DNA from: Flavobacteriaceae bacterium
GTDB lineage: Bacteria > Bacteroidota > Bacteroidia > Flavobacteriales > Flavobacteriaceae
Assembly: GCA_016763215.1 (NCBI GenBank)
Contig: JAESUF010000218.1
Span: 1-11,881 of the forward strand
Reading direction: 5' to 3'
DNA length: 11,881 nucleotides
The first letter of the stretch is position 1; every line of letters begins with the position of its first letter. Below are positions 7,796-11,881 of the stretch, in pieces. Made by a program: the position numbers and the translations under genes. The notes under the pieces were generated by a model. The model made no database searches. It was not told the origin of the DNA and saw only the letters and a list, made by a program, of their open reading frames with translations.

Positions 7796-7828
7796 CAAAA
7801 ATACAGATTTCAAGGTAAAATATATCAA
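7796..7828 (-). promoter_or_regulatory. Promoter of trpS
   Basis: Read on the - strand, a -33 TTG (7826-7828) is followed after 22 bases by TATTTTTG (7796-7803), an exact match to TAnnTTTG. The start of transcription would be near 7789, giving a leader of about 12 bases before the trpS ATG at 7776. Confidence 0.7.
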
Positions 7829-7856
7829 ACAAAAGAATATTACTACATTCGCTTAT

Positions 7857-8621
7857 ATGTACTGGGTAAAGATTCCTTTTTTATTGATTTGGAGGTTGTG
7901 GTTCTACCTTCTATTATTAAGTACCGTTATTTTAATGGTCCCTTTTTTATTGATTCTTACAGCCAAAGAAAGCTATTATTCTACTTTGTGGAAATTGGTG
8001 AGAGCATGGTCATATTTAATAATCTATGGAATGGGTTTTCGAATTAAAAGACAAATTGATCAGGAGTTAGACAGAAATCAGAGTTACCTATTTTGTCCAA
8101 ATCATTCGTCATTACTGGATCCTTTTGTTTTGATGGCGTTAAGTAAGAACCCTATTGTTTTTGTGGGAAAGAAAGAGCTTGTTAAAATTCCAGTTTTTGG
8201 ATTTTTCTATAAAAGGGTGGTGATTATGGTTGATAGGAGCAGTCCGAAGAGTAGAAGAAGAGTGTTTGAAATGGCAAAAAAAAGACTGGAAGGGGGTACT
8301 AGTATTGGAATATTTCCTGAGGGATTAGTACCTGAAAATGAAGTCATTTTAGCATCATTTAAGAAAGGAGCTTTCAGTTTAGCGATAGAACATCAAATTC
8401 CCATTGTACCTCAAACATATTATGATAACAAGAGGTTGTTTTCTTGGGATGTTTTTAAGGGAGGGACAGGAAAGTTAAGAATAAGACAGCATTCATTTAT
8501 TGAAACGAAAGGATTAAAAGCAGAAGATTTACCTAAATTAAAAGAAAGAGCGTTTCAAATACTATACAATGAATTGTCTTCTGATGAATTGTATATGAAA
8601 GATACAAAAACGGAAAAATGA
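7857..8621 (+). CDS. 1-acyl-sn-glycerol-3-phosphate acyltransferase (PlsC family)
   Basis: This 254-residue membrane-bound acyltransferase is predicted to add the second acyl chain to lysophosphatidic acid, giving phosphatidic acid for phospholipid synthesis. The N-terminal 35-40 residues form hydrophobic membrane segments. The four family motifs are in order: NHSSLLD (H83 and D88, the HX4D catalytic pair), the VGKKELVKIPVFGFFYKR block near 110-130, FPEG at 153-156 and a GAFSLAIEHQIPIVP block near 176-190. The usual third-motif threonine (FPEGT) is leucine here, which some PlsC-like proteins share, so a different acyl acceptor such as an aminolipid cannot be excluded. The ATG at 7857 is the first in frame. 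No good promoter is visible 30 bases upstream, only TACATTCG at 7844-7851. Its stop codon overlaps the next start as ATGA. Confidence 0.9.
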   Translation: MYWVKIPFLLIWRLWFYLLLLSTVILMVPFLLILTAKESYYSTLWKLVRAWSYLIIYGMGFRIKRQIDQELDRNQSYLFCPNHSSLLDPFVLMALSKNPIVFVGKKELVKIPVFGFFYKRVVIMVDRSSPKSRRRVFEMAKKRLEGGTSIGIFPEGLVPENEVILASFKKGAFSLAIEHQIPIVPQTYYDNKRLFSWDVFKGGTGKLRIRQHSFIETKGLKAEDLPKLKERAFQILYNELSSDELYMKDTKTEK

Positions 8622-9259
8622 AAGAAGAACTAGTTTATAGATATTCTGATAAGGAAGAGCGATTAAATATCTTAACGCACGCCTTTGGATTGTTGTTAAG
8701 TAGTATTGGACTGCCTTTTTTAATTATAAAATCGTTAGATTTTAATGGTTTTTGGAAACCAGCTAGTTTAATTATTTATGGAGTAAGCATGATTATTTTA
8801 TATGCTGCATCCACATTTTACCATGCATCGAAAGAAGCAAAATTGAGAAGAAGGCTTAATATTTTTGACCATGCAGCAATTTATATTTTAATTGCAGGAA
8901 CCTATACACCATTTACAATTATTGTTTTGGAAGGAAAAGTTGGGTGGATTCTTTTTGGGACAACGTGGTTTTTTGCGTTGATCGGAATTATTTTAAAATT
9001 ATTTTATACGGGGAAGTTTGATAAACTTTCGACTATCATGTATGTATTATTGGGGTGGCAAATTGCATTTGTTATTAAACCTTTAATGGCAGATTTTTCT
9101 CCTAATGGATTGAAATTTTTAATCCTAGGAGGCGTTTTTTACACTTTAGGAGCTGTTCTATACTCCATAAAAAAGCTCCCTTTTAATCATGCTATCTTCC
9201 ATGTTTTCGTGGTTTTAGGAAGCGCGAGTCATTTTTTCTCCATTTTTTATTACATATAA
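8618..9259 (+). CDS. Hemolysin III / PAQR family membrane protein (TrhA-like)
   Basis: This 213-residue protein of seven predicted membrane helices belongs to the HlyIII/YqfA branch of the PAQR superfamily, which also holds the adiponectin receptors. The residues that bind zinc in that superfamily are present: S65xxxH69 (STFYH), D84 in NIFDHAAIY, and H191xxxH195 (HAIFH). The N-terminal ERLNILTHAFG is the typical family opening, and GTYTPF follows in helix 3. Despite the name, most members are not proven toxins. In bacteria and eukaryotes the superfamily is tied to membrane-fluidity sensing and to amide or ester hydrolase activity. The start overlaps the acyltransferase stop by four bases (ATGA, 8618-8621), so the two are translationally coupled. 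A shared role in adjusting membrane lipids is a reasonable inference. An 11-bp hairpin covers its stop codon. Confidence 0.92.
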   Translation: MKEELVYRYSDKEERLNILTHAFGLLLSSIGLPFLIIKSLDFNGFWKPASLIIYGVSMIILYAASTFYHASKEAKLRRRLNIFDHAAIYILIAGTYTPFTIIVLEGKVGWILFGTTWFFALIGIILKLFYTGKFDKLSTIMYVLLGWQIAFVIKPLMADFSPNGLKFLILGGVFYTLGAVLYSIKKLPFNHAIFHVFVVLGSASHFFSIFYYI

Positions 9260-9269
9260 TGTAATAAAA
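9245..9269. repeat. Perfect hairpin over the stop codon of the HlyIII gene
   Basis: TTTTATTACAT (9245-9255) and ATGTAATAAAA (9259-9269) form a perfect 11-bp stem with a three-base ATA loop that ends on the TAA region at 9257-9259. No T-run follows on the + strand, so it is not a standard terminator. A role as a 3'-end RNA-stability structure is possible. The stem is mostly A-T pairs. Confidence 0.5.
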
Positions 9270-9373
9270 TGGCAGTTACTTTAAATTTTTATTAGCTTTT
9301 TCTAAAAGTTTTTTAATAAAACTCAAAAGTAAACCTATGTTAATTCAATAGTGTGTAAAACTTATGGAAACGC
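9270..9373. other. Non-coding AT-rich gap before the small-RNA promoter
   Basis: No credible gene is seen here. The only structures are a weak hairpin, CTTTT-TCT-AAAAG (9296-9308), followed by six T residues (9309-9314), and an overlapping AGTTTT/AAAACT pair (9307-9312, 9318-9323). The first could be a poor terminator for the HlyIII gene, but with five mostly A-T pairs it is unconvincing. Confidence 0.4.
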
Positions 9374-9403
9374 TTGTGAATCAGTAAAAAAGATTTATAT
9401 TTG
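9374..9403 (+). promoter_or_regulatory. Strong Bacteroidota promoter for a candidate small RNA
   Basis: A -33 TTG at 9374-9376 and a -7 element TATATTTG at 9396-9403 are separated by 19 bases, an ideal match to the TTG-N19-TAnnTTTG pattern. It points rightward, yet no + strand gene follows for over 660 bases (the next ATG-led gene is at 10072, behind a terminator). Transcription should start at about 9408-9410. Confidence 0.75.
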
Positions 9404-9408
9404 CGTAC

Positions 9409-9516
9409 CTTAACGGGATATAATAATTTTATTATTTGAACGTTTAGGTATTATAAATCTTATTTTAGGGGGTAGGTTTATTAAATTTCCTCGAACTTTC
9501 AGTTCGAGGTTTTTTT
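9409..9516 (+). ncRNA. Candidate small non-coding RNA, about 105 nt
   Basis: A near-ideal promoter (9374-9403) and an intrinsic terminator (9489-9516) enclose about 80 bases with no ATG and no useful frame. The transcript can fold into three stem-loops. Stem-loop 1 pairs ACCTTAACG (9407-9415) with CGTTTAGGT (9441-9449), with one T-T mismatch, and has an inner AT hairpin at 9421-9434. Stem-loop 2 pairs ATAAATCT (9453-9460) with AGGTTTAT (9474-9481) around a 13-base loop that contains GGGGG (9468-9472). Stem-loop 3 is the terminator. The loop AGGGGGT can pair with the 16S anti-Shine-Dalgarno sequence, using one G-U pair. I do not recognise a known family; the Rfam models 6S-Flavo and Flavo-1 are the first to test, although a single long 6S-like hairpin is not apparent. 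The start is approximate. Everything beyond promoter, fold and terminator is inference. Confidence 0.6.
9489..9516 (+). terminator. Intrinsic terminator of the candidate small RNA
   Basis: CCTCGAACT (9489-9497) and AGTTCGAGG (9501-9509) form a perfect 9-bp stem with a TTC loop, followed by seven T residues (9510-9516). On the - strand the stem is followed only by AAATTTAAT, so it mainly serves rightward transcription, although the - strand CYTH gene ends inside the T-run (stop at 9515-9517). Confidence 0.9.
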
Positions 9517-9988
9517 ATGTCCAATTTTTAAAAGAGTACTTACTCAAATTGGAATTAAAATATTTTTGATCTCCTGAGACTTCTTTTCCAAGGTACTTTG
9601 GTTTTTCAAATTTTTCATCTTCAGACTCTAATTCTATTTCAGCGACAATTAAACCTTTGTTATCTCCTAGAAATTCATCAATTTCAAAAACATGGTTTTT
9701 TACCTTATGATAATGTCTGTATTTCTCAATGATTCCTTTTTCGCAAAGCTTCATTAATTCTTTAGCATCATCAAATGAAATTTCCTTCTCCCATTCAAAA
9801 CGGGTAGTTCCATTTGTGTTAGAAAGTCCTTTTATTGTAAGAAAACCTTTCTCATCAATAATTCGAACACGAACAACCCTATTCTTGTCAGAATTCAAAA
9901 AACCTTGTTGGATATATTTTTTCTGAAAACTGAGTTTTTGGTAGTCAAGAGTAGTCACTAAAAACTTTCGTTCAATTTCTAAGGCCAT
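9515..9988 (-). CDS. CYTH domain protein (triphosphate tunnel metalloenzyme)
   Basis: This 157-residue single-domain protein of the CYTH superfamily has a beta-barrel tunnel that holds metal ions and a triphosphate. The opening MALEIERKFLV gives the diagnostic ExExK (E4, E6, K8). The rest of the tunnel set is visible: R40 and R42 in RVVRVRI, K53 in LTIKG, R63/E65/E67 in RFEWEKE, K89 and R91 in EKYRH, E102/D104 in FEIDEF, and E117/E119 in VAEIELE. Small bacterial members of this type have been characterised as inorganic tripolyphosphatases, others as adenylate cyclases or thiamine-triphosphatases. With no fused domain here the substrate stays open, tripolyphosphate being the most likely. The start at 9988 (reading leftward) is set by the ExExK position. 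It is apparently transcribed alone, diverging from the PorZ-like gene and converging with the candidate small RNA. Confidence 0.93.
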   Translation of the reverse strand: MALEIERKFLVTTLDYQKLSFQKKYIQQGFLNSDKNRVVRVRIIDEKGFLTIKGLSNTNGTTRFEWEKEISFDDAKELMKLCEKGIIEKYRHYHKVKNHVFEIDEFLGDNKGLIVAEIELESEDEKFEKPKYLGKEVSGDQKYFNSNLSKYSFKNWT

Positions 9989-10006
9989 TTCAAATGATTT
10001 AGTGCA

Positions 10007-10038
10007 CTAATGTAGCGGATTTATCGTTATTGTTGCAA
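10007..10038 (-). promoter_or_regulatory. Possible promoter of the CYTH gene
   Basis: On the - strand, TTG (10036-10038) is followed after 21 bases by TACATTAG (10007-10014), which differs from TAnnTTTG at one position. The spacing suits a leader of about 10-15 bases before the ATG at 9988. The imperfect -7 element keeps confidence moderate. Confidence 0.4.
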
Positions 10039-10046
10039 GAAATAAA

Positions 10047-10054
10047 TATATTTG
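10047..10054 (+). promoter_or_regulatory. -7 promoter element of the PorZ-like gene
   Basis: TATATTTG matches TAnnTTTG exactly and lies 17 bases before the ATG at 10072, giving a very short leader. A TTG at a proper -33 distance is missing; the nearest ones (10030-10032 and 10033-10035) are too close. Activity therefore rests on the -7 element alone. Confidence 0.5.
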
Positions 10055-10071
10055 ATTTCAATATTACTTGT

Positions 10072-11881
10072 ATGAGAAACATCCTTTTCTTGCTCTTATT
10101 TTTTGTGTCATTTTTGGCAACTGCTCAGATAGATTATAGCGATTCTTGGGAAGACTTTTTTTCGTACAATAATGTCAAAGATGTGGTTAAAGATGGAACT
10201 ATATTATATGCATTATCTGACAATGCTATTTTCACATACAATAGTAGTAGCCAAGAAATTCAAAAATTATCTTCTGTTCAAGGATTGTCTGGCGAAACAA
10301 CGACAGTAATTCACTTTAGTACAGCCACCAATAGATTAATTATTGGTTATGAGAATGGTTTAGTTGAGATAGTTGATAGTGATGGGAGTATTACAATTTC
10401 AGCAGATATTGTTAATTTTAATCAATCGGGAGAAAAGAGAATTAATGATATTTATGAGCATGAAGGTACGTTGTATCTCTCTACATCTTTTGCTGTTGTA
10501 GAATACGATATCAATAATTTAGAATTTGGAGATACTTTTTTTATTGGAAACAATTCAACAGATGTTAATGTTGGTGAAATTACTGTTTATAACGACCGAA
10601 TTTATGCAGCTACAGATGAAGGGGTCTTCCATGCAGAAGTAACCAATCCAAATTTAATCGATTTTAATAATTGGAGCCTAATCGCTGGAGGAAACAACCT
10701 CTTTAAAAACATTACCGTTTTTGAGGATCGTCTTTTTACAATTTTAAATACAGGGTTGTTCGAAATAGTAGGCAATGGATTGGCTTTAGTAAGAGATTTT
10801 TTCACCACTGTTGAAGGAATGAAAGAGTCTTCAACGAATTTAACGATTGCATTAAATCAGTCTGCAATTGTTTTTGATACTAGAATAGTACAGGTATTAC
10901 AAACAACAGCAAATTCAGATTTTAATTACAATTTAAATAATGCCTTTGCTGAAAACAATGAATTGTATTTATCAACTCAACAATACGGAGTGTTGAGTTC
11001 TACATTTGGAAATCCAACCGCATTTGAAGAAATACATCCTGACGGACCTATTTCTAACGATGTCTTTTCTTTAAGCGCTAAAAATAATCATTTATGGATT
11101 GTCTATGGAGGGTATTCGCCAAATTTTGCTCCTATCCAGAGAAGACTAGGATGCAGTCATTTTGATGGAGAAGCTTGGTTTACAGAACCCAATGTTATTA
11201 CGAACCCTTTTCCTGATTTAGTTGATGTAACAATAGATCCAAATGATGCAAATAGAGTCTTTATAAGTGGATTTGGAGAAACTAATTTAACGAACACAAT
11301 TAATACGGGAGGGTTGTTTGAAATTCAAGACAATGCAATTGCTAATTTTTACAACCATTTAAATAGCCCTTTGGAAGATATAGATCCAACTAACGTAAAC
11401 AGAGTAACAATACGAATTGGAGGTTCTGCATTTGATGCTCAAGGAAATTTATGGTTGACTAATATTGGAGGAATTAACGAGTTGAAAAAGTTTTCTAATG
11501 GATCTTGGTCAGGGTTTGACATTAGCTCTGTAAAACCTCAAAATTCTTTTGGACTTACAGAGATTGCTGTTGATAGAGGCAATACTGTATGGATGGGAAC
11601 AAGAGGAGATGGAGTTATCGCTTTTAATGAAAATGGATCAAGGTTAAGAGCATTAACTACACAAACAACACAAGGGAGTTTGCCAAATTCACGAATAGAG
11701 AGTGTTGCTGTAGACAATGATAATAGAATTTGGATAGGAACTATTGCTGGGTTGGTTGTCTTTAATAATGCAGCGGGTGTTTTTGATGCTGACGTTATAG
11801 ATGCTCAGCCAATTATTATTTTGGATGATGGAATTCCTAAAAGATTGTTAGGAGACCAAACAGTTAATACGATAGTTATAG
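10072..11881 (+). CDS. porZ: PorZ-like type IX secretion beta-propeller protein, 5' part, cut by right edge
   Basis: The frame is open from the ATG at 10072 to the window end (603 codons, no stop). A signal peptide covers residues 1-19 (MRNILFLLLFFVSFLATAQ), followed by SWEDFFSYNNVKDV, the W-x-x-(F/Y)-x-S-Y opening typical of PorZ proteins. Beta-propeller blades follow, with recurring W/IG elements such as LWIVYGG (W342), LWLTNIGG (W461), VWMGTRGDG (W507) and IWIGTIAG (W554), resembling two-component-regulator propeller repeats. In Porphyromonas gingivalis PorZ is a surface component of the type IX attachment complex (with PorU, PorV, PorQ) and binds anionic LPS. Flavobacterial homologues are usually near 750-800 residues, so a last propeller part and a C-terminal sorting-type domain should lie to the right. 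Such proteins are often mislabelled as ABC-transporter substrate-binding or hybrid sensor proteins. The start is supported by the signal peptide and a nearby -7 element. Confidence 0.85.
   Translation, partial: MRNILFLLLFFVSFLATAQIDYSDSWEDFFSYNNVKDVVKDGTILYALSDNAIFTYNSSSQEIQKLSSVQGLSGETTTVIHFSTATNRLIIGYENGLVEIVDSDGSITISADIVNFNQSGEKRINDIYEHEGTLYLSTSFAVVEYDINNLEFGDTFFIGNNSTDVNVGEITVYNDRIYAATDEGVFHAEVTNPNLIDFNNWSLIAGGNNLFKNITVFEDRLFTILNTGLFEIVGNGLALVRDFFTTVEGMKESSTNLTIALNQSAIVFDTRIVQVLQTTANSDFNYNLNNAFAENNELYLSTQQYGVLSSTFGNPTAFEEIHPDGPISNDVFSLSAKNNHLWIVYGGYSPNFAPIQRRLGCSHFDGEAWFTEPNVITNPFPDLVDVTIDPNDANRVFISGFGETNLTNTINTGGLFEIQDNAIANFYNHLNSPLEDIDPTNVNRVTIRIGGSAFDAQGNLWLTNIGGINELKKFSNGSWSGFDISSVKPQNSFGLTEIAVDRGNTVWMGTRGDGVIAFNENGSRLRALTTQTTQGSLPNSRIESVAVDNDNRIWIGTIAGLVVFNNAAGVFDADVIDAQPIIILDDGIPKRLLGDQTVNTIVI

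Noticed and set aside
7844..7851. TACATTCG as a -7 element for the acyltransferase gene
   Set aside because: One mismatch to TAnnTTTG, no TTG at the -33 position, and it would start transcription at the ATG itself. A leaderless message is possible but not supported enough to call.
9404..9488. Short peptide or leader ORF in the candidate RNA region
   Set aside because: No ATG on the + strand; the TTG at 9436 meets a stop after three codons. No + strand gene follows the terminator for a leader to regulate.
1..11881. Mobile element, CRISPR array, tRNA, defence or toxin-antitoxin system
   Set aside because: I looked for transposase or integrase motifs, regularly spaced repeats, tRNA-like cloverleaf sequences and small paired genes on both strands and found none. 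The gene content is core-genome-like.

Overview
The window reads as ordinary chromosome of a marine or freshwater-type member of the Flavobacteriaceae (Bacteroidota). The support is low G+C sequence, start codons without Shine-Dalgarno sequences, -7 elements of the TAnnTTTG type, secreted proteins whose signal peptides end in 'AQ', a DUF4837 lipoprotein, and a large PorZ-like protein of the type IX secretion system. I see no tRNA, rRNA, CRISPR array, insertion sequence, integrase or other sign of a mobile element, and no clear compositional break.

Left part (1-6188), all on the + strand: the C-terminal half of a class A penicillin-binding protein (cut by the left edge); the two subunits of a 3-oxoacid CoA-transferase (scoA, scoB); exodeoxyribonuclease III; a secreted MltD-type lytic transglycosylase with two LysM domains; and a DUF4837 lipoprotein. 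The series closes with a strong perfect-palindrome terminator. The exonuclease gene is bracketed by two inverted copies of a TCGA-N6-TCGA hairpin repeat.

Middle (6189-7856): a single-gene unit for a four-helix DUF1761 membrane protein, with its own promoter. It converges with trpS (tryptophanyl-tRNA synthetase, - strand). Both share one bidirectional terminator with 23-bp arms that includes the trpS stop codon.

Right part (7857-11881): a two-gene membrane-lipid unit (PlsC-type acyltransferase overlapping a hemolysin III/PAQR-type protein by ATGA), then a gap holding a textbook Bacteroidota promoter, about 100 nt without a start codon, and an intrinsic terminator. This is a good candidate for an undescribed small RNA, predicted to fold into three stem-loops with a G-rich apical loop. 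It converges with a CYTH/triphosphate-tunnel protein on the - strand. The last feature is the first 603 codons of a PorZ-like beta-propeller protein running off the right edge.

Functionally the window is mostly cell-envelope genes (peptidoglycan synthesis and cleavage, phospholipid synthesis, protein secretion) mixed with housekeeping genes (trpS, xth, scoAB). The clearest candidate for something new is the small RNA at about 9409-9516.
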